Below, piece by piece: positions 5,722-13,031 of a DNA stretch of 64,000 nt. The first letter of the stretch is position 1. The number at the start of each line of letters is the position of its first letter. The stretch comes from IDS-8 sp040902105. GTDB taxonomy: Bacteria; Pseudomonadota; Gammaproteobacteria; Steroidobacterales; Woeseiaceae. The position numbers and the translations under genes are program-made. The notes beneath the pieces are model-generated. The model saw nothing but the letters and a program-made list of their open reading frames with translations, was not told the DNA's origin and did not search any database. Location: positions 1 to 64,000 of the forward strand of contig JBBDXW010000056.1 of assembly GCA_040902105.1 (NCBI GenBank), read 5' to 3'.

Positions 5722-7842
5722 CCCCGCAGACCGAAGTCGCTCGCGCTGCGCCGCCATGTCCGCCTCCAGCGTAGCGACGATGGGCGCGAACTCAGGCCGC
5801 TCGCGCAACCTGGCCAGCGCCGGGTCGTGCGGCAGGTAGATGCGCCAGTACACGCGCCAGCCGGCGTCGACGGCCTCGCCAAGTGCGGCGAGCGCCTTCT
5901 CGTCGTTGCCGAGCATCGCATGGATGCGGACGTCGTTCATCCAGTAGCCGCGGCTGCTCAGGCGTGGCCTGGTCGTAAGGTGCGCGAGGCAGCGTTCGAG
6001 CAGGCGCCGGCCGCGCGCCGTCTCGCCGGTCGCGAGCAAGACGTACCCTAAGTCGATGGCGGCGTAATAGTTGCTGGCGTCGATGGGGGCATCGGCTTCG
6101 TCGCGGAAGGCGGGGTAGGCTTCGTGGTAGCGGGCGATGGCCGCGTTGCCTTTGCCGCTGTCGAGGTCGTCGAGCGCGATGGTCCAGAGAGCGAAGGCAT
6201 CGCTCGGCACTTCGGCCAGGATCGCCTCGGCGTCGACCAGCGCGCCGGCGCGGTCACCGCGGTTCCACTTCATATAGATCGTGGCGGAATTGATGAAGTA
6301 GCCGCTGCCGGGAATGGCGCGCGCCGTCTCTACCCAGCGTTCGGCATCCGCGTCGCCGCCGAGGTCGGACCAGAGTGCCGCGAGGTAGGAGGGATAGAGC
6401 GGGTTGCCGGGGTCGAGCTCGGCCGCTTGCTGTATGTGCCGCACGGCCTCGTCGAGGCGTCCGTCGACGAACCACGCCAGGTCGCCCAGGGAATAGTGGG
6501 TGAACGCGAAGTGCGGGTCGATGCGCAGGCTAGCTTCGTAGCTTTCGCGTGCCTCATGGAAGCGGCCGAGGCTTTGCAGGGTGTCGCCGAGCTTCGCGCG
6601 GATGATGCTCGACAGCGGGTCGAGGCGCGCCGCCTCGCGGAGCTGCTCGAGCGCCTCTTCGGCGCGGCCGTGGTAGATGAGGAACTCGCCGTACCACTGA
6701 TGGCCAGTGGCGTAGCCGTGCGCGAGCTCGAGGCCTTTTCTATAGAGTGCTTCACGCTCCGCGGGGTCGGTGCCGAGCACGGCCATGACCACATAGGCCT
6801 CGCCGAGCCGGTCGTCGATGACGAGTGCCTTGTCGATGAGTGGCATCGCGCGCTTCCGTTGCTGCCCGGTGGGCAGGTCGCTGTACATGATCTGCACGGC
6901 GTAGGTTTCCGCGAGGCCGACGTAGGCGAGGGCGTAGCCGGGGTCGAGTTCGATGGCCCGCTCGAAGTGCCGCTCGGCTTCGGCGAGCGAGGCGGTGGTG
7001 CGTTTCGTCATCGCCTGGCGGCCGAGAAAGTAGGCTTCGAGCGCCGGGAGGTTGTCGGTGGGCGCGGCTTCGAGCTGCTGCCGCTCCTCGGGCGAGAGGG
7101 CGGCTTTGAGCGATTTCGCGATCGCGAACGAGATCTCGTTCTGGATGGCGAAGATGTTGGCGGTGGTCAGCTCGCGGTCGTAGGTCTGGGCCCAGAGGTG
7201 GGCGTCCGTCGCCACGTCGATGAGCTGCACGTTGATGCGCACGCTGTCGCCGGCGCGCTGCACGCCGCCCTCGAGGATGTGCTTCACGCCGAGGAGCGCG
7301 CCGATCTCCTTCGTGCTCTGCCTCGTTCCGCGGAAGCGCTCGACGGAGGTGCGCGAGATCACGGTGAGCGAACCGATGCGCGCCAGCTGCGTGAGGATGT
7401 CGTCGTGGATGCCGTCGACGAAGAAGACGTCCTCCTCGCGGGCGCTGCGGTTGGCGAAGGGGAGGACGGCGATGGAGCGGTCAGTGATGGTCGGACGGTC
7501 GGGCAGCAGGTAGCCCGCGGACATGACGGCGATGACCACGACGAGCAACAGGATGATCAGGACGTCGATCTTCCGTCCGGTCGTACGCGTCGCGGCCTCG
7601 TCGCGGTCGAGTGCGCTGTCGCGCTTAAGTCCTCCGGGCGTGATCTCGTAGGCCCAGGAGAAGACCAGGAACACGGGAAAGCCGAGCACGAGGACGATCA
7701 GCACCAGCCGCAGCGACGAGGCCGGCAACTCCAGTGCCTCGAAGAGCAGGGCGGCGACTTGCAGGACGAGCCACGAGCCCACGCAGTACAGCACCGCGGC
7801 CCGGACGACGTTGCGGCGCTTCAGTTCCTCGAAAAACGACAT
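5707..7842 (-). CDS. Membrane-anchored TolB/FlgO-like TPR protein
   Basis: The 711-residue protein starts with MSFFEELKRRNVVRAAVLY and has three hydrophobic segments (about 12-35, 43-64 and 93-111). Next comes a FlgO/TolB-N-like domain (about 120-265; SIAVLPFANRS, then DILTQLARI and VERFRGT), and then TPR repeats (about 290-700) such as AERHFERAIELDPGYALAYVGLAE. Proteins of this build occur in Gammaproteobacteria either alone or attached to adenylate cyclase or winged-helix domains. Their role is probably scaffolding or signalling. It is transcribed alone and converges on the lipoprotein remnant. Confidence 0.75.
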   Translation of the reverse strand: MSFFEELKRRNVVRAAVLYCVGSWLVLQVAALLFEALELPASSLRLVLIVLVLGFPVFLVFSWAYEITPGGLKRDSALDRDEAATRTTGRKIDVLIILLLVVVIAVMSAGYLLPDRPTITDRSIAVLPFANRSAREEDVFFVDGIHDDILTQLARIGSLTVISRTSVERFRGTRQSTKEIGALLGVKHILEGGVQRAGDSVRINVQLIDVATDAHLWAQTYDRELTTANIFAIQNEISFAIAKSLKAALSPEERQQLEAAPTDNLPALEAYFLGRQAMTKRTTASLAEAERHFERAIELDPGYALAYVGLAETYAVQIMYSDLPTGQQRKRAMPLIDKALVIDDRLGEAYVVMAVLGTDPAEREALYRKGLELAHGYATGHQWYGEFLIYHGRAEEALEQLREAARLDPLSSIIRAKLGDTLQSLGRFHEARESYEASLRIDPHFAFTHYSLGDLAWFVDGRLDEAVRHIQQAAELDPGNPLYPSYLAALWSDLGGDADAERWVETARAIPGSGYFINSATIYMKWNRGDRAGALVDAEAILAEVPSDAFALWTIALDDLDSGKGNAAIARYHEAYPAFRDEADAPIDASNYYAAIDLGYVLLATGETARGRRLLERCLAHLTTRPRLSSRGYWMNDVRIHAMLGNDEKALAALGEAVDAGWRVYWRIYLPHDPALARLRERPEFAPIVATLEADMAAQRERLRSAGSAAD

Positions 7843-8098
7843 GGCCCTTGTGAACCCGCCCGAGAATGGGCCGGATCATGGGGCAAAGGCGCGGATTTGT
7901 CGATTGGCGGGGAACGGATTTCGCTGAGCGGGAGATTGGGGCGATTCGGCTCGTCGGATGCCGAGCTGTTGGCCGCTAGTTCCCTTCTGTTGAACGCTGT
8001 CGAATCGCGGTCGCCTCGCCCGACTACTTAGCGTCACGCGGCTTGTCAGGCACTATCGATGCATGAAGGCCTTACGCTTGTAAATGTTGGAGGCCACT

Positions 8099-8761
8099 AT
8101 GATTACGCTCTATGCCTTCGGACGCGTTCATCCCGGTATGGTTGGTGAGGCGCGCGACCTGCGCGCGCAATGGGCGCTCGAGGAAACCGGGTTGCCCTAT
8201 CGCGTCCACGCCCTCGACTACATCGCCGGCGAGCTCGAGGGTCCGGCCTACAGCCGGCTCAGCTATTTCCACCAGGTGCCGGTGATCGACGATGACGGCT
8301 TCATCGTCGGCGAGTCCGGCGCGGTGCTGCTCTACATCGCCGAGAAGGCGGGCAAGCTGATCCCCGCTGACTTCGCCGGACGCACGCGGGTCGTGCAATG
8401 GTGCTTCGCCGCGCTCGCCACCGTCGAGCGGCCGCTGTTCGAGATCCAGATGATCGACGGCGGCATGGGCGGCGAGGGGGCTCGCGAGCGGCGGGCGGCG
8501 CTGGTCAAGGAAGCCGGCCGCCGGGCGCTCCCCGGGCTGGAGCGCCGGCTCGACGGCCGCGAATGGATCGCCTGCGAGAGTTTCACGGTCGCCGACATTC
8601 TCCTCGCCACCGTCCTGCGGCAAGTCCGCAACACCGACCTCCTCGAGCCGTATCCGCGGCTGAAAGCCTATTACGCGAGGGCCCTGGCGCGCCCTGCGTG
8701 GCAGCGCACGCTGAGCCTCTGCGCCGAGCGGCAGGGAGTGCCCGTTGCGGACATTCGTTGA
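8099..8761 (+). CDS. Glutathione S-transferase family protein
   Basis: The 220-residue product has a thioredoxin-like N-terminal domain (MITLYAFGRVHPG; FHQVPVIDDDGFIVGESGAVLLYIAEK, where ESGA is the glutathione-binding turn) and an all-helical C-terminal domain with the N-capping motif SFTVADILLATVL. It probably conjugates or reduces small electrophiles in the cytosol. The ATG at 8099 follows GGAGG with a 7-nt gap, so I prefer it to a TTG 15 nt upstream. A 54-bp attC-like palindrome follows 16 bp after the stop, and TGTCAGGC occurs on both sides of the gene, which hints at a mobile cassette. Confidence 0.85.
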   Translation: MITLYAFGRVHPGMVGEARDLRAQWALEETGLPYRVHALDYIAGELEGPAYSRLSYFHQVPVIDDDGFIVGESGAVLLYIAEKAGKLIPADFAGRTRVVQWCFAALATVERPLFEIQMIDGGMGGEGARERRAALVKEAGRRALPGLERRLDGREWIACESFTVADILLATVLRQVRNTDLLEPYPRLKAYYARALARPAWQRTLSLCAERQGVPVADIR

Positions 8762-8777
8762 GGATTCGCATCGCCGA

Positions 8778-8831
8778 CTGACAATTCATTCAGGCCAAGC
8801 CGCTTCGCGGTTGGTTTAAGTCCAGTGTCAG
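8778..8831. repeat. attC-like imperfect palindrome after the GST gene
   Basis: CTGACA...TGTCAG closes a 54-bp imperfect palindrome whose centre is CCAA-G-CCGC-TTC-GCGG-TTGG. The left half, CAATTCATTC followed by CAAGCCGC, resembles well-known integron recombination sites of the aadA type. However, the expected core GTTRRRY is replaced by TGTCAGG. It could be a decayed attC site or just a hairpin terminator without a T-tract. Confidence 0.4.
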
Positions 8832-8850
8832 GCCTGCAAAGGAGCCTGCG

Positions 8851-9009
8851 ATGAAGGTAGAGATCACAAAGCACAGTTGCAGAGACGGAAATGCTAATTC
8901 GCAAACCGTTGCAGATGTGTTTGAGGCTTTCATCGCCGATATCACTATTCTGGCCGAACACGAGACCGCCGCACCGCCAACGTTCTCAAGTGTCCCGCCT
9001 GTTCCCTGA
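8851..9009 (+). CDS. Small ORF, 52 residues, unknown
   Basis: An ATG preceded by AAAGGAG at ideal spacing opens a 52-codon frame starting MKVEITKHSCRDGNANS and ending in PPTFSSVPPVP. It lies directly after the attC-like palindrome. Its last codons and stop fall in a dispersed repeat shared with 2432-2468, so the original gene may once have been longer. I do not recognise the family. The ribosome binding site is the main support. Confidence 0.4.
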   Translation: MKVEITKHSCRDGNANSQTVADVFEAFIADITILAEHETAAPPTFSSVPPVP

Positions 9010-9018
9010 CCGACACCG
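8981..9018. repeat. Dispersed repeat, copy at 9.0 kb
   Basis: CTCAAGT, then CCGCCTGTTCCCTGACCGACACC, matches 2432-2468 apart from a few bases. Here it supplies the stop codon of the small gene at 8851-9009. Confidence 0.6.
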
Positions 9019-9149
9019 CAACGTTTCCGCAGCGGGATGATTCTCAACGAAGGGGAAAGATTCTCGTCATTCAATTTCGCGTCGACACCGGCAGTTGGTT
9101 ACGGCACGGCAGTCGAAAACACTCGGACGCTTTTTCCAGAAGTCTAGAG

Positions 9150-9166
9150 ATATCAACCGCTGATAT
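9150..9166. promoter_or_regulatory. ATATCA-N5-TGATAT operator-like palindrome, copy 1
   Basis: Perfect 6-bp arms surround a 5-nt spacer. The palindrome and the 18 bp after it (through GTATGCGCAGCC, ending at 9184) recur at 13578-13613, upstream of a decayed winged-helix gene. At this locus no intact gene follows: a frame beginning MRSRSGIDVLLDLHG at 9175 is open but runs over the opposite-strand relic, and I do not support it. Confidence 0.55.
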
Positions 9167-9246
9167 GTTATGGTATGCGCAGCCGCTCTGGAATTGACGT
9201 ACTCCTTGATCTCCACGGCCAGTTGATCACAGCAGCGGGTACTGGA

Positions 9247-9324
9247 TCAAATGCCGGCTTCGCGCAGTGTCTCGCAGATGAGTCCTGCAACCTCCTCGGG
9301 AGACATCCCGGCAACCGGCTTCAC
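9247..9324 (-). pseudogene. Truncated nucleotidyltransferase toxin gene (25 codons left)
   Basis: A GTG overlaps the stop of the preceding winged-helix gene (GTGA), just as the toxin gene at 12450-13031 overlaps its partner by ATGA. The short product ends in MSPEEVAGLICETLREAGI, which parallels SLPELAALVSEALEKAGI at the start of that intact toxin. The next expected residues, the catalytic GG motif, are missing because a stop codon follows at once. The toxin appears deleted while its antitoxin gene survives. Confidence 0.6.
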
Positions 9325-9650
9325 AGCGGCTTAGCCTTGCGACGGGGCCGCTTTCGCGTGATCAGTAGCTCGTCCCGAGGGCTCGCGGGGTATAACGACA
9401 GCGCTTTCGTAAGCAGGGTACGCAGCTCGTCGCGCAGGGCATAGCGCGGATTGAACTCGTATTCCCGGGTCGTGCCGACGGCGCGGCTGACGAGCACGCC
9501 CGCCCGCTCGAGCGCGTCGAGTGCCTTCTGTATCGGGTTGAGAGGCGCGTCGTAGAATCTTGCGATCTCGCGCGCATAGCCCTTGTCGCGTGCGATCAGG
9601 TAGATCAGCACCCGTTCCTTGTTCGTGCTGCCGAATAGCTCGCTTAACAT
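9321..9650 (-). CDS. Winged-helix regulator/antitoxin without its toxin
   Basis: The 109-residue product starts MLSELFGSTNKERVLIYLIA and has an ArsR-like winged helix (about residues 8-75; EIARFYDAPLNPIQKALDALERAGVLVSR) with a basic C-terminal tail. It is a paralogue of the intact antitoxin at 13028-13375. A 34-bp palindrome (9657-9690) lies 6 bp before the start, consistent with autorepression. The toxin gene that should follow is reduced to 25 codons, so this is an orphan antitoxin. Confidence 0.75.
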   Translation of the reverse strand: MLSELFGSTNKERVLIYLIARDKGYAREIARFYDAPLNPIQKALDALERAGVLVSRAVGTTREYEFNPRYALRDELRTLLTKALSLYPASPRDELLITRKRPRRKAKPL

Positions 9651-9656
9651 GTAAGA

Positions 9657-9690
9657 CCTATAATGTATGTCAGCCGATATAATTTATAGG
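9657..9690. promoter_or_regulatory. Palindromic operator (15-4-15) of the winged-helix gene
   Basis: CCTATAATGTATGTC and GATATAATTTATAGG face each other around AGCC, immediately upstream of the minus-strand start at 9650 and overlapping the likely ribosome binding region. The same layout is conserved at 2246-2279 beside the stub of a related gene. This supports binding by this protein family. Confidence 0.65.
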
Positions 9691-9982
9691 TCATGCGCGT
9701 GTCCGGTTCAAGTCATTTTTTCCGTTTCAAAGAAGGGCCGTCCGACCGGCCGCAGCACTGCCGACGCTCTCAGGAATAGCCGTCGCGGCTCGTCGGAGCG
9801 GGTCGCGGCGGTGATCTGGGGCACAGCCCGGTGCGGAGGCCGCAAAACTGCGCGATACCCGCAAAAATGACCGTTCAGCAAATCGGCCCCACAGGGTAAC
9901 TTCACGAATCGCGGAGTTTGGAAAGCGCCGCGTGGTCGGCAAGGCTCCGTTTCCTGAACTCGCACGAGTTCATGCCTTTACG
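9691..9982. other. Noncoding gap with dispersed repeats
   Basis: This stretch contains GGCCGTCCGACCGGCCG (9736-9752) and the 39-bp unit at 9773-9811. Both match sequence near 2.4 and 2.85 kb in the same order. The first 45 bp after the operator also resemble 2280-2325. No gene is supported. The whole gap looks like a diverged copy of the 2.25-2.87 kb region with the central part deleted. Confidence 0.55.
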
Positions 9983-10002
9983 ATATGTCCATTCTGACAT
10001 AT
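9983..10002. promoter_or_regulatory. Inverted repeat upstream of higBA, probable operator
   Basis: ATATGTC and GACATAT are perfect 7-bp arms with a 6-nt spacer, ending 13 bp before the GTG start of the toxin gene. HigA-type antitoxins and HigBA complexes repress their promoter through such palindromes; the assignment here is by position. Confidence 0.6.
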
Positions 10003-10015
10003 ACTGGACCTCCAT

Positions 10016-10348
10016 GTGAGTCCGAAGAACAAGCTGCTTGTATGGATGCACGGCGAAGTGAAAACACCGCCCTTTTCTCGGCGTGCAAGGCTGGAAGCGG
10101 GGTTTCAACTCCGGCTCCTTCAAAAGGGCGAGAGCATCGGATTGCCCCATTCCAGGCCGATGCCATCGATCGGAGCGAGATGTCACGAACTCAGGATTCA
10201 CGACGCCGACCAAAGCTGGCGGATTGTGTACCGGATCGACGCGGATGCGATTGTAATCGCCGAGGTATTCTCCAAGAAAACCGGGAAGACTCCGAAATCA
10301 GTTCTAGACGTTTGCAAGCGACGATTCAGAGATTACGACCATGGATAA
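10016..10348 (+). CDS. higB: HigB/RelE-superfamily toxin (Gp49-like)
   Basis: The 110-residue protein fits the phage Gp49/HigB group of ribosome-dependent mRNA interferases: basic, with the core LRIHDADQSWRIVYRIDADAIVIAEVFSKKTGKTP and a late RRFRDYD helix. The start is GTG at 10016; an ATG two bases earlier runs straight into a stop. It overlaps the antitoxin gene by 8 bp, giving the toxin-first order typical of higBA. Confidence 0.82.
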   Translation: MSPKNKLLVWMHGEVKTPPFSRRARLEAGFQLRLLQKGESIGLPHSRPMPSIGARCHELRIHDADQSWRIVYRIDADAIVIAEVFSKKTGKTPKSVLDVCKRRFRDYDHG

Positions 10349-10649
10349 GCGCAAAAAAGCCAAGCTGGCAAAACGAGGCTGGAAAACGGGAACCGTTGAG
10401 GAATTCCTCGATCTTTCTGCCGAGGAGTCGGCTTATCTCGAGATGAAACTGGCGCTGAGCGAGAAGCTAAGAGAAAAACGAACGCACAAAAAGCTAACTC
10501 AGGCCGAATTCGCGCGGGCTATCCGGTCGAGCCAATCAAGAGTCGCAAAGATGGAGGCCGGGGACCCGACCGTATCCATCGACTTGCTGGTCAGATCCTT
10601 GCTGGCCCTCGGCGTCTCGAAAAGAGAACTTGGGCGCGTAATTTCGTAG
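10341..10649 (+). CDS. higA: HigA antitoxin, XRE-family DNA-binding protein
   Basis: This 102-residue protein has a basic N-terminal stretch and an XRE helix-turn-helix (about residues 45-100; KLTQAEFARAIRSSQSRVAKMEAG). It should neutralise HigB and repress the operon through the palindrome at 9983-10002. The reading frame is intact and coupled to higB. Confidence 0.85.
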   Translation: MDKRKKAKLAKRGWKTGTVEEFLDLSAEESAYLEMKLALSEKLREKRTHKKLTQAEFARAIRSSQSRVAKMEAGDPTVSIDLLVRSLLALGVSKRELGRVIS

Positions 10650-10986
10650 AGGACCGGTCAACGCTCGACTTGCGACGCAGCCGAGCCAACGACAGGCGAG
10701 TCGCGACGGAATTTTCTGATCCGCGTTTCATGACGAAATGGAGAGATTTGGACCTGCTCTTCTCCCCCCAACAAAGGAAAATGGCGGTTTACAAGAAGCG
10801 GCCAGCACCGTGGAGGCGCGAGAATCGATGCCGGGCGAGCTTCGATGTTCGAGTCACCGAGGCTTACACTGTATCTCGGCACTTTGAACGAGTGTCCGAG
10901 GCTTGTGTGACAGCCAACTGCTGCCGTCCGCTTGCATACGCAGTCCACGCGCCAGATACTGGCGCAACTGAGAGCAGCCCGTCGAG
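10650..10986. other. Intergenic stretch with nothing recognised
   Basis: I looked for genes, repeats and hairpins in these 337 bases between HigBA and HicAB and found none I can support. An open frame at 10670-11014 runs across into the hicA start, but its composition is unlike a protein and it has no ribosome binding site. Confidence 0.5.
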
Positions 10987-11184
10987 ATGCCGCCGAAGGT
11001 GCGAGAACTGGTAGCTGAGTTGGAGCGAGCAGGGTTCCAGAACCGGGGTGGAAGAGGCAGCCATCGGAATTACGTTCATCCGGCCTTGTCGAAGCCGGTT
11101 ACCATTTCAGGAAAGCTCGGGGCTGACGCAAAGCAATATCAGATCCGGGCGGTACGCAATGCGCTTGCAGAGCTTCAAAAATGA
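10987..11184 (+). CDS. hicA: HicA mRNA interferase toxin
   Basis: The 65-residue product shows the HicA double-stranded RNA-binding-like fold signature: a helix (RELVAELERAGF), then GGRGSHRNYVHP with the catalytic histidine H26, and a closing helix. HicA cleaves mRNA and tmRNA. It overlaps hicB by ATGA (11181-11184), the usual toxin-first arrangement. Confidence 0.9.
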   Translation: MPPKVRELVAELERAGFQNRGGRGSHRNYVHPALSKPVTISGKLGADAKQYQIRAVRNALAELQK

Positions 11185-11420
11185 AAACTAGTGCCAGATA
11201 CGCGAAAATTGTCGAATGGTCAGACGAGGACAACTGCTACATCGGCAGTGCGCCCGGCCTGATCTGGGGCGGTTGCCATGGTGACGACGAACAGGCCGTG
11301 TTCGAGGAGCTTTGCCAGGTTGTGGAGGAAGCAATCGAGATTTATGAAGCGGAAGGTAAGCCCCTTCCGGCACCGACATCGGGCCGTGACTTTGTCAACC
11401 GGATGCAGAGCGTCGCGTGA
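11181..11420 (+). CDS. hicB: HicB antitoxin
   Basis: The 79-residue product matches HicB: a degenerate RNase H-like core (KIVEWSDEDNCYIGSAPGLIWGGCHGD, where the GC.GD turn is typical) followed by a helix (VFEELCQVVEEAIEIYEAEGKPLP). It neutralises HicA by direct binding. No clear C-terminal DNA-binding domain is visible; the tail ends in RDFVNRMQSVA. It is coupled to the next gene by a GTGA overlap. Confidence 0.88.
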   Translation: MKTSARYAKIVEWSDEDNCYIGSAPGLIWGGCHGDDEQAVFEELCQVVEEAIEIYEAEGKPLPAPTSGRDFVNRMQSVA

Positions 11421-11875
11421 CAGCAGCCGGTCAGACGCTGGCCTTCTCTCTCTCTGCGGCCACATTGATCTGGCCGGTTCGCAGTAATTCGCTGGTAGAA
11501 GCCGACTTGAACAAGCAGCTGATCGATGCCGGAGCTAAACTGGTGCGAAGCCTGGATAAGAAGGGCCTGAGTCCCGACGCCGCGTTCTGGCTCTACTCCT
11601 CCGACAATAAAGCTTGGCGTCTGTTTTTGGTTGAGGCCAAACTCGGAGAGGTTGGTCCAAAGGGTGTATACCGCCAGAAGGTCATTAAAGAGCTGCCCGA
11701 AGAATCCCAGGTTCTCAGCCTTTCTGATATCGGTTTGCTTCGATCAGACGCGCCATTCGTTCAGCGGTTGCGAACCGCATTCAGAAAGGGTCGCAACGTT
11801 TCTGGCACGCGGTTAATGAACAACGTGGTGAATGGAAAACTGATAGAGGATGCCTATATCTACAGGATTGCATAG
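11417..11875 (+). CDS. Unknown protein coupled to hicAB
   Basis: A GTG overlapping the hicB stop opens a 152-codon frame. The first 30 residues look unlike the rest; from about residue 30 (EADLNKQLIDAGAKLVRSLDKKGL) it reads as a genuine protein with AAFWLYSSDNKAWRLFLVEA and a late SGTRLMNNVVNGKLIEDAYIYRI. Proteins with this pattern turn up beside TA and nucleotidyltransferase genes, but I know of no function. The true start could be internal. The coupling implies co-expression with HicAB. Confidence 0.6.
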   Translation: MTAAGQTLAFSLSAATLIWPVRSNSLVEADLNKQLIDAGAKLVRSLDKKGLSPDAAFWLYSSDNKAWRLFLVEAKLGEVGPKGVYRQKVIKELPEESQVLSLSDIGLLRSDAPFVQRLRTAFRKGRNVSGTRLMNNVVNGKLIEDAYIYRIA

Positions 11876-11993
11876 GCACAGCAGCTCAACGGTGTTGCGA
11901 TTGATGATGCCGCCGCCGCGACGAGTCCCAATGTCTGTTCAACCGCTGTGCCGCCGGATAGCTTGGGCGGAGGCGCATCCTGGAAAATTGATC

Positions 11994-12232
11994 ATGAGCA
12001 CTACGAGCATTATCGTCGAGGTTGACTCCGAGCTTGCGGAGGCCGCCAGTATGCTGGCGGCGCGGAGAGTACTCCCGTGAGTCGTCTTGTGTCAGAACAA
12101 CTTGAGGCACTTGTCCGGCAGGATCGCGCGTACGAGGTTGCCAAACGTCGGGCACTGGGCAGACTGAGCCGCCCTGTCGAGCTTAAGTGGAGCAACTCTC
12201 GGTGCCGGGACGAGCTGCACGAGCGCGATTAA
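11994..12232 (+). pseudogene. Frameshifted VapB-like antitoxin gene
   Basis: The first frame reads MSTTSIIVEVDSELAEAASMLAARR and then hits TGA at 12078-12080. The +1-shifted frame continues as VSRLVSEQLEALVRQDRAYEVAKRR and ends DELHERD at 12232. Joined, the two halves make a complete ribbon-helix-helix VapB antitoxin of normal length, so one small indel near 12070-12077 broke it. No VapC gene follows. This is an inactivated orphan. Confidence 0.7.
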
Positions 12233-12313
12233 AGTAATTGGTCCCACGGCGAAAGTTGGAGCGACGACCTGCTGAGGTAAGCAGCTATTTGCATGTCCTC
12301 GTCACCAACCTAC

Positions 12314-12337
12314 ATTCGCTATTCGCTATTCGCGAAT
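12314..12337. promoter_or_regulatory. Tandem ATTCGC half sites, orphan operator
   Basis: ATTCGC occurs three times with a 7-bp period and ends in the palindrome ATTCGCGAAT. The layout resembles the operator at 4202-4229, which precedes a winged-helix/nucleotidyltransferase pair. Here an ATG at 12353 opens only a 26-codon frame (MRYYNPEVLSEPGQ...) to 12433, possibly the stub of a lost antitoxin. Confidence 0.45.
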
Positions 12338-12449
12338 GCCAAGCGTCCCAACATGCGGTACTACAACCCCGAGGTGCTGTCGGAGCCCGGACAGCACGCC
12401 GATTCCGCTACAAGACGGGAAGCTTCGCAGTAATGAAGTCGCTGCGCGT

Positions 12450-13031
12450 TCAGCCGGGTGGCAACGGCTTGCCTGTCTTTTTGTAGAACTCGATTATTTC
12501 CTTGTTTTCGATTAATCCTTCCCGCTCAACCCACCGAAACAACTTCTCCCAATCGATGTTGTCGCGCTGATGCTCGGCGACAAGCACGGCTTGCTCGAGT
12601 GACTGCCTGTCGTGCCAGGCTGCAGCCGCTATCAAGCGGTCCATGACTGAGTGTGTCGGCGTGATGATGCGGAGCTTTCCCGGCCCGACGTCAAGCAAGG
12701 CGCATTCGGATGGGTCGGTGTACGTGCCGCCAAAGCTCAGTGGGGCCGGCGGAAATTCGAGGTACCAGCGGCATGCAGGATGTTCGAAAACGGAAAGTCG
12801 CGGCCGTCCTTTATGCCGGAACCCGAGCGGCTCGAGAGCGGGCTTGAGTTCGTTGACGAGGGCGGCGGTTACGAAGTCGAGATCCTCGGAAAGGTAGCGA
12901 TTCTCCGAATAGATGGATACGGCGGCGCCACCGGAGAGCGTTGCCGTTATTCCGGCTTTCTCGAGCGCCTCCGAGACCAGGGCCGCCAGCTCGGGGAGGC
13001 TCGTCTGTTCGCTGATCTTGTGACGGCTCAT
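12450..13031 (-). CDS. Nucleotidyltransferase toxin of a winged-helix TA-like pair
   Basis: The 193-residue product has an N-terminal helix (SLPELAALVSEALEKAGI), the nucleotidyltransferase motif LSGGAAVSIYSENRYLSEDLDFVT (about residues 32-55, metal aspartates in EDLDF), and a C-terminal helical part. The protein resembles the uncharacterised DUF6036/AbiEii-like nucleotidyltransferases. It overlaps the upstream winged-helix gene by ATGA (13028-13031). The truncated gene at 9247-9324 is a paralogue. Confidence 0.75.
   Translation of the reverse strand: MSRHKISEQTSLPELAALVSEALEKAGITATLSGGAAVSIYSENRYLSEDLDFVTAALVNELKPALEPLGFRHKGRPRLSVFEHPACRWYLEFPPAPLSFGGTYTDPSECALLDVGPGKLRIITPTHSVMDRLIAAAAWHDRQSLEQAVLVAEHQRDNIDWEKLFRWVEREGLIENKEIIEFYKKTGKPLPPG

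Noticed and set aside
6124..8031. 635-codon open frame opposite the TPR gene
   Set aside because: It is the antisense of the TPR/TolB-like coding region, with low-complexity Glu/Val/Arg composition and no motif.
9175..9444. Plus-strand frame starting MRSRSGIDVLLDLHG
   Set aside because: The first 15 residues look protein-like, but the rest is antisense to the winged-helix gene and its truncated toxin. At most it is another stub.
10670..11014. Possible gene between HigBA and HicAB
   Set aside because: Arg/Ser-rich composition, no ribosome site, overlap with hicA, no recognisable motif.
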